Shown in pieces: positions 26,203 to 38,714 of a DNA stretch of 64,000 nucleotides (position 1 is its first letter; every line of letters begins with the position of its first letter). The translations under genes were made by a program, and so were the position numbers. Source of the stretch: Polydactylus sextarius (Eukaryota; Chordata; Actinopteri; Polynemidae). A model generated the notes under the pieces. That model saw nothing but the letters and a program-made list of their open reading frames with translations, was not told where the DNA came from and did no database searches. The stretch is taken from NCBI GenBank assembly GCA_016801845.1, contig CM028927.1, forward strand, positions 13,236,001 to 13,300,000. The letters run 5' to 3'.

Positions 26203-29200
26203 TCAGGTTCAGCGAGGCCAGCTTCTCTGCACTGCTTACATAACCCCCAAAGCTCTGACCTAGTGAACCAGAGACCTCAGATTCCTAGTATGCGATTACA
26301 CGTGTGAGACAAATGCGGAATTAAAAGCTCTATGCATGGGAACTTTATCTGGATTTTTAAATTCGATTTTTCTTTTTTTTTTTTTTTTTTTTTCTTTGCT
26401 GTTCATGATATTTTTATTCTCTGAGAATCTCACTTAACGAGAAACACATTCTCACCCTTGGGAAAAGAATTTCAGGTCCAGCAGCTACTCGTGCGTCTCT
26501 CGTGTGCATTGAAGCTGTGACAACTGAATTTCCCTCAGGGATAAAGTCCTCTCTTTCTCTCCCTCTCTAATGTCTGACTGCTGTTTGATTAAAGCCTGCT
26601 GCTGATGTGTGGAGTTATGACTTTCTTGCTGCTGCTGATGCTCTGCAGAAGTCGGTTGTGCAACACTGACTTGATTCTACGTTCTCCTCTAAGAGCACAG
26701 CCACTGTTTGTGGGTTAATGGTTTTGCTGACATCTAGGAATGTCAATTGGAGAAGTAATCCCTAATCCTCTCTCAGTCTCTCTCTGTTTCTCCCCCTAAG
26801 AGACTGATGAAGAGTTTTGGCAGAGCTCAGCCATAAGAGATAACTTTTCCACTCCTTGCCAAAAAAAAAAAAAAAAAAAAATCGTACATTTGTCTGACCT
26901 CTTACAAACTCAGAACTCTTCCTGTGCACACATGAGGCATTTTGGTCCAAGTAAGTACGTTCATATGTCCCCATGGCAGCTAAACCCTCTTGATTGACTA
27001 TTTAAATTGTCCTCATTGTTTCAGTTCCAGCTAAGGGGACAAAAGAAGGGTAGACGGAGAATGGAGGGTTTGTAATTATGCCCCCCCTCCCCATCCAAAG
27101 CCCCGTTAAAAATGACAATCCTAATAGACTCTTTCAGACCTAATTATGATTTGTCTGCGGTCGGAATGAGGTGGATGAAAAGCTGGTGTAATTGGGGGAT
27201 TGGGCTCAAGCCCTGTAGGAGATCTTGGAGAAAGGCTGAGTTGTGTTTTTTTTACTGTGTACGTGTGTAGGCACATGCACTCGTGTGTATGGTTTCTAGG
27301 AACTGAAAATCAGAGTCTTTGTATAAGCGGTTCAGAGTCTGTAAATCTCCAGTAAATATGTAAATACCCCAGAAGTATCTCAAACAGGTAGTTGGCATGT
27401 GAATGGTTGGTACTGGTCAGCAAGGTCTGTCTGACAGATTTTTATTTATTTTTGTCTTCTTTCCAGAATCCTAAACATTCTCATTTTTGTGGGAATCTTG
27501 AATATATCAGTGAAGACAGTTGTGGTGTCGGGACAGATGTTTCAGTCTGTTGTCTGGATTTTGTCCTCCACCATTTTGTTTTTTTTCCCTAGCTTTAAAA
27601 AAAATCTCACTGCATATCCTAGTTTCTTTTTTCCCACTTTCACAGCGGCGAAGACCTTGTATTGAAAGCATTTAAAAGTCTTGCTCTAGATAGATCAGAA
27701 GTACTGTGAGACTTCCTGTGCATTTTCATTTGTTCATATCCACTTCTCTGTAACACACACTCCCTTCTTCCTTCCATTTCTGCCCCCAGGTGCCCCTGAG
27801 GTCTGTTTGCTATTGGTCCGCTGACCCCTGTTCGGGGCAGTAAATTACAGCCATTTAGCTAATGAAGCGAGTCATTAGAAGCTGATTGGGCCGGTGTGTC
27901 TGTGTGTGTGTCTGTGTGTGTGTGTGTGTGTGTGCGCAGTGTTTGCTTGGTCTAAGAGGGGAGCGTTTGCTTTGTCGCCAAGATAAACGAGGTGTTTGCT
28001 CGCGTGTTTGCGCATCTTTAGGTGCATGTGTGTGGCTTTTTTGTATATGTTGCTTTTGCACGCATCACTGAAATTTCCACTGGTTAAAAGCCAGAAAATT
28101 AGACTTCGCTTGATTTCGTGTCGTACAATCTACACTCGCCTACAGGAAAATAGCTTCTAACCTGTGGGTTACTATGGATAATGTGAAAACCATAATTCAC
28201 TGATTTTTTTTTTCTTCTTCTTTTGAACACTTACTTTTTGACCTACAGACCTCTTTAGAAGTTAAAGAGAGCAGGTAAAACTCCATTATTATCTGTTGAG
28301 GGAATCTGCTGCCACTACAGATTTCTTTGCTCTCCAGCTCTCTGAGGAGATAATTAGAATCTGGCAGAGCTGCTGTGTGAAAAGTGTGATCCAAAGCACA
28401 ACCAGATTTATTATTACCAGCCTCTACTTTGTGTGTGTGTTTTTTAAAGCTCTGATACAATTATGATATAAGCAAAAGCTTGCAAAATAAATGTGAAGTG
28501 GCGTGTAGTAACCACAGGTCCCCTGACTGGCAAATAAGAGCCGTTAGCACATTGTTAAAAATGAAAATGAGTCGATATTTCAATGATGTAGTTTATGCTG
28601 TAGAAAAGAAAATATTTGAATAATGATTTCAGTGTGCTGATTATTTTACACTGTTTTCTCATCATAAAAGTAGAAAGTAATGAATCACATCAGCGTCTTT
28701 TTAGAAATGGATTTACACCAGTATGTTGGTGCAAGAAAGAAAATAGATTTTCTGGCTGTTCTCGTGTTCCTTTTTTTTTTAAATTTTATTTTCTCATTTT
28801 TATTTTAGAGAGGTGGCTATTAAAGCAGAACACTTCAGTATTTAACAGTACACCCTGTGTGGTAATGGTTAGCAGCAGTTGAGCCTTGCACCGCATCTTC
28901 TCCTTTGTCATTAGAAAAGCCCCGGGCTTAGTCAGGGTGTTATTTAAGTGCTCCTCACATTATACATGTACACACCGATGTTTATTGTGTCTAGGCTAAG
29001 CTCTTTGCTGCAGAGGTGTGTGTGTGCGCGAGTGTGTGTGCGTGTGTGTAACATTGCGCAGATATTGATTACACCACAATTATTCAGGCCGTAGCAGCTT
29101 CAGTGCACTGTTACATTATTCTCAGCGATGCCCTCATGAATGCACATATTCTCTTCAGTCTAAAAACCTACAGACCTCGTGAATTACCTGTCATTTTTGC

Positions 29201-29849
29201 TGCTAATTTCTGACTCGTTCTAATATATGTAAGACAAATCCCTCGTGTGATTCTATTAGAAAATTGAATTATTTTGGTTTCCTCATACTTGTGTTATCTC
29301 TATATTTCAATTAGCCCATTTTAATAATGTATTGAATGTGTAAAATCTAAGATAAGTATTAAGCACCCTTCATAACAAGTGCGCTAATGAAATAATTGGC
29401 TGCACTGATTCTTAATTCACTGATTTTTAAGTACTTCAAGTAAATTTGAATGCAGGCTAGCTGATTTCAGCCTGTTTTTTTTTTTTTTTTTTTTTTTACC
29501 CAGAAGCTTAACATTATTTTAATTGACATATAATCGCGCATCGCTCCCCGTAAATGCCCTTTAAACACCGTGCCCCCCTGAAAGGGTAATAAAAAAAACC
29601 ACAGTTTAGTTGCTCATGCTATGCAATCGATTTAGTCATAAAAGACTCACAACTTCATAAAATCCAGTGTTTCCTGCTCATAAACAGCCAGATTTAATCA
29701 ACAGTATGAGGACGCTGCATTATTGGAAAAAAAAAAAAATCTTGTTAACTTTACGGAAACAATAACAAACATATAGTTGTAAAAATTACAAATCTTAATT
29801 GTCCAAATTGAAAATGATTTTGAAATCCCCTTTTACAAGTCGTTCAAGG

Positions 29850-29938
<89 letters not shown>

Positions 29939-32900
29939 CTGTTTTGAGGAAAGCTCCATGCTCCTCATTTATCTGTCAGCGGTATCTTGCTAACAAAGAA
30001 AAGGTTGCATTGCTCATGTCCATACTGTATGTAATGTATATATGAAGCGCTCCAGATTTTAGAAATCATGTTCATCTCTCTTCAAGCTGTTTATGTCCAC
30101 TGTTAGTAAAGGAGTAAGTAAAGGAGACATTTGTTGTCATGCAAAAACCTATTCCAACCATCATATGCTTGTTCTTTGCCAACAAGTCATCATTTTATAT
30201 TATAAAACTCAACGTCAGTCCACATATGTAGTGAAAAACAAAGAGAAAAAAAAACCAAAACAAAACAAAGTGCACACACAGATGTTATGTGCCAAGACAG
30301 CTGGGTGCATGTTAGTGTCTATGGTTTGACCTACATGAGCCTGCAGATTCTCTCCCTGTGGTGAAAGATGGAAGACTCCTCTTGCTCGTCGGTTCAGAAG
30401 TTAAGACAAAGATTTTTTTTTTTGTTGTTTCTGAAATCACACTGCGCCACAATACAGTAGAATAAAAGAAAAAGCACAAGTGATTTATTACTCGGCTCAT
30501 ACCTTTTGATTTTTCTTTTCCAAACATACATTTACCAGTCGGTCCTGCTTCTTTCTATAAGGCTGCTTTTTTTTTTTTTTTTTTTATTTCCTGCATCTGT
30601 ATGACTGAACCAGCTGTTTACACACTGATTTACAAGTGCAACATTATGAGATTTAATAACATAGCTTTGGGCTTTATGAGCTTTTATGAGAAGTGTGTGC
30701 GTGTGTGTGTACGTTGGGCTAACTGAGGTAACATTATAGGCTATCCACTGCCAAATACCATTTACCTCCTTCCAGCACGTATTGAGCTAGATTTCTTCTA
30801 GATGACAATGAAAGTGATTGAATGTGACAGAAAAAGGAAAGAGAGAGAATGTCAGTTTTCTTCTCCAATAGGAGAAGAGATTGACAGTAATCCTGTTTTG
30901 GACGAGTGAAAGCGACAGATTTGGGATTAGCTCAGCAGCAAAAGAGAGAGAGAGAGAGAGACTCTTTGGTTTCTTGAGTAACTCTTTTACAGAGTGTGAT
31001 ATTTGAGCACATGTTCACTATATATGTCTCAATAAAACTGTCAACATTGAGAGTCTCTGTGGAAAGATGCCTTGTTATACACTCCCAATGCCCTGGCTTC
31101 ACTTCTGGCTATCAGAATATGTTGCAAGTCATCCACTCCCTTTTCCTCTATAGTGATATAGCAAGAACCAGTGCTTCTGATGCTGAAGCCTGGCAGTGAC
31201 ATTAACAAAACATTAGAGTGAGAAATAAAAGGGAAACAAAGGTTAAGATGAGAAGATATTTTATTTCTGTAGATGCAACTTTTCAGTTTGAAGATTGGAA
31301 AAAAAAAAGCTGATGAGAGTTTAAGCCTGATTCAGTTGTGCAAGTGCGAACGCTGTGGAAAGTAAAGAAAAACTGAGGCGCTTTTGCAAATCATTCTGAC
31401 GTCGCGCTTATGTTTGTGCATTTTTATTTTGCGAGCGAATACAACAATGGCGCCGCCATGTGCAGAGCAGTTTACAAAGCATCAATAGGCCACCGACTGT
31501 GATAATAACAGACAAAAAAAAAAAAAACATCAGCACAATCACCATAATTCACAAACCCTTCAAGCAACTTCTGCTTTTTTACATTAATATTTCAGCGTTT
31601 TCCACATTGATGTTGATTCATCTGTAATGTCTGAGAGAATGAAAAATGCGATTTTTTTATCTGTGCTTGGACACAACTTGGGCTATTGTGTGCAAATAGG
31701 AAAGTATTTCAGACATATACCTTACTGTCTTATTTCAATTTGTAATTTTTCATTTTTTCTTCTCCTTTTCATCCGTCCTCCCCCTTTTTATTATTCATCT
31801 CCCTCATCTCCCCGTGTCCCTTTCTCCGCCTTTCCTCCACCTTCGTCTGCACTCAGGTTCATCGGCCCTGCCCAGCAACATGGCCTACTTCGGAAGCTCC
31901 CAGGAGGAGGAGGACCTGGAGGAGGAGGACGAGGAGGAGGAGGAGGAGGTGAGGAACAGCGGCGGTATCCACTCTCACGTCGGGGGAAGCAGCAGCCAAG
32001 CCTCGGCCTCCTCCTCCTGCCACTCGACACCTCGCAAGGGCAAGCTCCCCGCCAGGCAGCCGCTCAACGGGCACGGTAAGGATCAGAGACCAGAGCTTGG
32101 AACAAAGCATGTCATACTTTTATTAATAACATACTTCTCCTGTCTTCACTTACTAGATTTAGGGAATGGTTTCAATTGATCTAATGCACCACAGAGATAC
32201 TGGCAGTGTTTACTGTCTGAGGAGAAGGGGATAGGGGAAAGAGGGGAAAAAAGTAAGAAAGATGAGGTGCAAGAAAGCTGCTTTTAGGGGGACAAAAGTA
32301 TTGTGATGAAAGAGGAGGTACAGGTAGTGTATTGTGAGTGAGAGGGATGGATGAAGAAAGATGAAGAGGAAGAAGACGAAAGAAGAAGAGGAGGAGGAGG
32401 AGTGAAGGATGATGCACGAGCAGATCAATGAGGAATGGAAAGATTCACTTTTGGAAAAACATTTGGAGGGAGTGAAACGCAACAGACAAAAACTTGGGCT
32501 AAACAGGAGCGTAAAATGAATCATGAGAGTTAAGACAGAGTAGCAGTTTTCAAGTGTGTGTGTTTATTTGTCTGTACACGTGAGCAATTTCCTAAGTTTG
32601 CACTCTTGTTTTCCACTGCTGAGACGGGCTAAGTCACATGGGATAGCAGCGCAGCTCATCGACTCTTTCCACCCCAATTAACACTTAGCTCGCTAAGCCC
32701 TAACAAGGTGTTTATGCACAGACTGCAACAGCTGGCTGGGCCCCTGCACACACACACGCATACATTCACACACACGCAATACAGTGACAGCCCCACATAC
32801 ACCCCTTGGGGACACATAGACATTCGGATGAATTCACATACACACACTTGCGCACAACATTTAGGAAACCACATGTATGCAATTGAGCCTATGAGAGCCA

Positions 32901-35208
32901 GAGTCACACACGATCCCAACACTATAAAAACAAGTGTACGACACAGAAGCGGTCTGTTGTTGTGAAAAAGAAGACGCGATTCTAGAAAATCCCTCAAACA
33001 AATCATCTCGTGCAAAGGGAGTAGTTCATACTTTGAGTCTGAGTCATGGATAAAACTTAGGTGAAATGTTTTTATAAATAGAATCCACAATATTTCTCCC
33101 GTTTCCCTTTTTGATTTACAGCAGCACGGTGTGTTTTTCCCAATATCCAGTTTGTTGTATTGAATCTACAGAAAAAAAGATTTTAACCTGGAGGCTCTCA
33201 CTCCCTAGCAATTCTTCAGAGACATACAATCCTTCCGCCTCCCCACCCGCCCCCACTTTGCCCCCTCCCATCCCAATGAAACCAGTGCTGGATTTTATAG
33301 TTCTTCCAATCTCTCTTTCTTTCTTTCTCTCCCTCCCAAGTCTGTCGAATCACCACCAGTGAGGTTCAAAAGGTGAACGCTTCGCTCAGCTCTTTCCTGT
33401 GTCATCCTCTCAAGTGGAATGTGGAGGAGAGAGACTGTTGGGGATTAAGAGAGAAAGACAGAGATAGGTCCATAGTTTTGCTCAGGATGACTGTGCCTTT
33501 TGTGTAGTTCACCAACACGTACCATATACTTACTGTATTCTTACAAGGGCATCTGCAGCGTGAAACGTAAACTGTACATTTGCACGGTTTCTGCATAAGG
33601 AGCTACCAACAGTAGGATAGTGAAACCTGTTTGAACAAATCCGGGCTTGTTGTGTGCATGAGGACAGCTTATTCTCTCTTCTTATCTCGTATACCAACAC
33701 TGTTTGCGAAGCAGCTTGGCGCCTTCTCTGTGATATGCTAAATAAATAGATAAGAGCGAAATAAGCAGATATACTTTGTAGGGGACAATAAGGGATGAGG
33801 GGGGGTTAAGGACACAGAAACAGGGACTGTTGTGTACATACGTGGGTGTGCGCATACAGTCAAGACTGGGTCGTTGCTTCAGTGTGTTAAGACAGTGTTT
33901 ATACTGTGTTGGGTATCAGGCACACACACACCTTAGTACATTTTGTGGTATTAAGATTGGTGTCAAACGTGACACTTTAATATGCAGCTTGGGACGATCT
34001 CCAGCAGGAGCTGGGTTATATGTGGAAGGAGGGGTAGTCGAGGAAAGGGAAGAAATAGAATTAGCGAAAGCGAAATTTTATTCTGGGAGGTAGAAGAGAG
34101 ACAGGAAGGGCCCTACATTGTAGGCCATTCATCAGTGCTCCGTCTCTCCACTTTTCTCTCTCTCTTGGCCACATGCCATGTTGACATAGCTAAATTAAAC
34201 AGCTTTTATTGGGCCCGGTTTCTTGCTTAGCTCACTTCTCAAAATGTCAGGATTTCTCTCATTTTTCGTAGAGCCAAGGGGCCCCCAGAGATATGCAGAC
34301 GCTCGCTCGTGTTTATGAGTGGATACACCACACGCCCATGAAAACAGAAACACACACAGATGCTCAAAAATGTACACACACAGATCTACTAACACACTTC
34401 TGGCTGTGTGTTGCGTGTGCATGGGCTCTTGTGCTCTTGTGTGTCTGTGCCGCAGCCTCCTGTCATTCTTTCCACACCGCCTGTTGCCTGTTGATATTAA
34501 AACGCCACGAAACTTTAAAATTGACCCTCATAAAACCTGAAGAGAGAGCTATTGAATGTGTATGTTAATTGCCTTGCTCCTGTTCTACTCGCTTAGCATC
34601 ATTCCCCCCAGGGGCTGATGTAGTCTGCGTTCATTTTGAACAGGTTCATTGACATGTAGTATAAAGACGTTTTCATGCGCACCTTAAATCATGCATAGTT
34701 TACTGATTGGCTGCTATATGTTAGCCAAAAGCCTGTCACTCTAATGTTTGTGCGGGCTTTTCCACTTGGTCGTCATGGTCCAGTGCCAGGGAGTTTATAA
34801 GCCATTCTGCACTACAGGGGGGGGTATTGAGACTTATGTGCACATATTGGCGTTGGCATCAGCAGACAGTAGCCTGAAAAAGCATAGTATATGTCCACTT
34901 TCCACACGGTCTTGTTTTCTTTATAGTGGCAAAATTTTTATTTGATTTATTTATTTTTAACCAGCTGTAAACATTAAGAATTTTACAGGAGGTTGCATAA
35001 CATGTGAGAAAAAAACATAGAATGAGTGTATATACTATATATACTCAATGAATCATGCAAAGCTTTCCTGCAGAGCCTGTCTTGTTGCATTACTCTCCTA
35101 ACAGAGTGCTGCTAGGATGGGGAAAACCGTGGTGTTTATGATCTACGTGCTGAAGGCATGTCTAATTCACATACTGAGTGTTGTTAATTATCACAGGTTC
35201 AGGTGTGA

Positions 35209-35244
<36 letters not shown>

Positions 35245-38200
35245 ATTGGATTTATGTTAAAGAATGATGCATTCAGCAATTTTCTTTGGGAAATCATGTC
35301 TACTAAATGTCAATAAAGCTAATTTCAGATCTTCCCACCCTCTCCGATGTGTAAAATCCTCCCTTTTATTAATTAAAGATCACACAAGCAACAAGTTTCA
35401 TTCTTGTGTCTCTTCCCTCTCCCCTCTAGTGTTCAACAGCCACGGTAAAGCAGGGACCAGGGAGAGTCCGAGGCCTAAGGCAGGAACCCACGGCAGGGAT
35501 GCTCCTGCCCCGCCACTGCCACCTCCGCCGCCTCCACCTCCGCCCCTCTTGAGGGAGCGCAGCGAGCGGGCGGAGGCACGGGAACACTTGAGGGAGCAGC
35601 AGGGCTTGGCCAGCGCTCGGGGCTCGACCAACGGGCTGCCATCGAGGAGAGCTGCTGAGGAGCTACGCAAGCAGGTACGACTAACCAGCAGTCTTTTTTT
35701 ATTGTAAGATGATGGAACCATAACACACAAAAATATCAGAGAAAAGAGCACGGATGAAAGCAGTTCTATAGCGTTCCCATTTCCGAAGCCTTCGTGGAGA
35801 GCTTGCTATTACACAGACATTTCTATGGCAGGTAAATGTTTTCCATAAGCTGCAGATACTCTGGAATTTTCTGTATAAATAACCTTGACATACAGGATGT
35901 TTGAGTGGCTTTAAATCTTGTTTCAACCACACATACTCTATTTTGACTCCTCTTTTCATTTACCAATCTGCCATGACCTCTGTTTTATCCTCCTCTCAAT
36001 AATTTGTCCTAACTACCCTTGTGCCCGTCTCATCTCCCTCTTATGCTTTTTTTTTTTTATCACTTATGCTTCGGTTTCTCCACATCCTCCCATTTTCCTT
36101 TCCTCTCTTCATTGCTCCTATTGTACGCTCTAACTCACTTTTAACCTCTTGTCTCCTCTCGTCTCCTTTCCTCTCCTCCTCCTCCATCGTGTCTGCGAGA
36201 GTAATGATTGTGTTTTGGCCTGCCTCGACTGTAGCTATATTTAGTAGTGCTGGCTAGGGGCTGTAAAAGCCTGCCTCCCTCTATGGCACTTAGCAGGTTT
36301 CAAGGAACCCCAAAGTGAAAGAGGAGGACGAGACAGAAGAATAAAAGAATGGGCAGAGGTTGCTTTAGTAAGAAAACCATGTTTCTTAGTTTCAATCAGA
36401 AACAATTGTGTACTGAGGCGAAATGTTTTACTCCGTCGTTTTCTCTCTTATAATCTTTTTCCCTGTTTTCTTCTCTTCCACTTCATCCCCTGTCTCTCCC
36501 CTCCTGTTGAATGCCAAACTCCCTGCAGTGATGTTGCTTCTGCTGTTGTTGTTGTTGTTGTCATCGTTGTTGTTGTTGTTGTTGTTGTAATGTGCTGCTG
36601 CTGATGCAGACTCAGGCATGTGTTTCAGGTTTTTTAAAGTGGCTGGAATTGTCCACTAAAAACCAACAATGAATCTCAATGAGAGCGTCTGCCTGCCAAG
36701 ACAAACTTTAGCCTTGGTTACTCACTAGTCTTTGTTCTGCTCTTCCTCTACACTCACTCTATTTCGTTTTTTTTTTTTTTTTTCCTTCACTGTTGGCACC
36801 CTGTGTGATTCTTTTGACTCCTCTCATACTGTGTATTTAGTTTTTCTTTCCTCCACCTGCACTCTGATTCCACCTTTCTCTCTTTATACTACCAGCTCTC
36901 TCGGTCTCTTTCACTCATGCTCCATTCCCTCCGTCTTTCTCTCTCTGTTCTTGTGTCAAACAGACGGATCTTGCCCTTGACAACATGGCTCCAATCATTT
37001 GGAAGGATTAGTGCTCTTCCCCCTCCACCCTCCCACCCCCTCTTACTCTCCCTCCAATTAGCATGAACAGTATGTGTGTTAACCATGTGTGTTCAAGACG
37101 CACGCACACACACACACACTTACACACACGACCAACTGTGAAAATACAGGCTAAGCCATATAAAAGGTTAAGTGATTATGTAGCCATAAAACCAACTATG
37201 GGTTGTGTGTGTAAAACCGAAGGGTAAAGGCATTATCATAATTCAATTCACCGTGATTCAGGTCTCCCTAATTTAATAGCAGCCCGTATCAACAAAATAC
37301 ATGCACTGTAACGGGACCTTTTTATGAAACAATATGATTCTATCCATTTTAATTAAATAACAAAAGTGGGGATGTCAGCAAAGCAGCTGTACGCCACAGC
37401 AGCAAGTGCAGGTGAGGCGTGCGGGGGCCAAACCATTTAGCCGACTCGGCATCATTTAAAAAGCTCTCTGCACTTTTTTTTTGTTTAGTTTGTCCTCAGA
37501 CATCTGCAGTTAACCTTCCTCATGCTATTGCAATATTAATAATATATATATATGTGTTTGTGTGTGTGTGTGTGCCTTTTCTACTGTATATAGATCTTTC
37601 TTTTTGTAAGTTTTGTGAAAAGGTGGTGGCTTTTTTTTCTAACATGGTGTGCATTATTAGTGCCAGGCGGTAGTGACCTTTCTCTAGCTGCTTAAAAGTC
37701 AACCTGCCCAGGGCCGCATCACGAAGTGCCCTAATAAGACAGCAGAGAAGGGGAAACGGAGGGGCTTAAGCCGGATTTATGCCTCACCGTCGAGCTGGTT
37801 CTGCCGTAAATGAGTCCGGAGCAGGAACTGATTTATAGTTCAGCATAAGATTTAACCCACTGATTGTCATCGCGCCACCGTTACACATGATGGATGTGTC
37901 GGACCCCATCAAAGTGTGGAATGCATTCATTATGTACTCAAATTTATTGAGCTTACATTATTTCATGCTCATGAGATGGAGACAATCGGGTGTGAAAAAA
38001 AAAGGATTAGACTGATAGTGGTTTTGCTACATTGCAAAATAGCAAATTTCTGAAAATTATTTTCAACTTCATCAATGTGCGTTTATTGTCTGCAACAGTA
38101 TCTTGAAGAGAACAAACAAACAAAGTAGCCAAAGCCAACCAATAAGAGCGAGCACCCACGTAGTATCTTTTGTTGCCCTGATGTTTCATTACACTTTTAC

Positions 38201-38672
38201 AAGAGGTGCTTGTCAGAACTAATTGGATTCTCCAGTGGAAATACAAAGCCTCAGCTACATCATAAAAAGATCTCTCGTATGATTTTACATTCGTCAGTCG
38301 TCGTCGTCGTCGTCGTCGTCATAATGACGTAGCAAACACAATAACGCCACATGTGCAGTCTCTTCCTGCTTCTTTTGTCAGCCAGCAGGGTTTTTTAAGG
38401 GTTAAACTTCCTCCTGTCTTCTATCCTCTGGCTGGCTTTCTCTCACTGTCCGTCTCCCCCCGCCCCCACTCCTTCCTCCTCTTCTTCGTCTTCTCCTTCT
38501 TCTTCTTCTTCTTCTCAGGGTAGACTCCTGCAGATGTTGCCTGTTAAAAATCTTCCTGCCAAGCCTCAGCTGGGCTATAGCAACACATGATGTCATCTAG
38601 ACCCACCTCCCTCTCCCTCCCCTTTCTCCGCTCACGTGCGACTGAAATCCACTCCAGAGCAGTCTCCGGCTG

Positions 38673-38714
<42 letters not shown>

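Larger units (their letters stand above)
21921..31856 (+). other. jarid2 intron 4 (9.9 kb), no gene seen
   Basis: No coding sequence is supported. It holds a GCN trinucleotide run (25147-25193), (CA)n at 25864-25902, a compound (CT)n(AC)n at 29850-29937 and several T-runs. It also has relatively complex AT-rich blocks (25615-25790, 27090-27215, 29045-29460, 29505-29720) that resemble vertebrate conserved non-coding elements, and a CpG-bearing cluster at 31390-31465. Confidence 0.7.
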
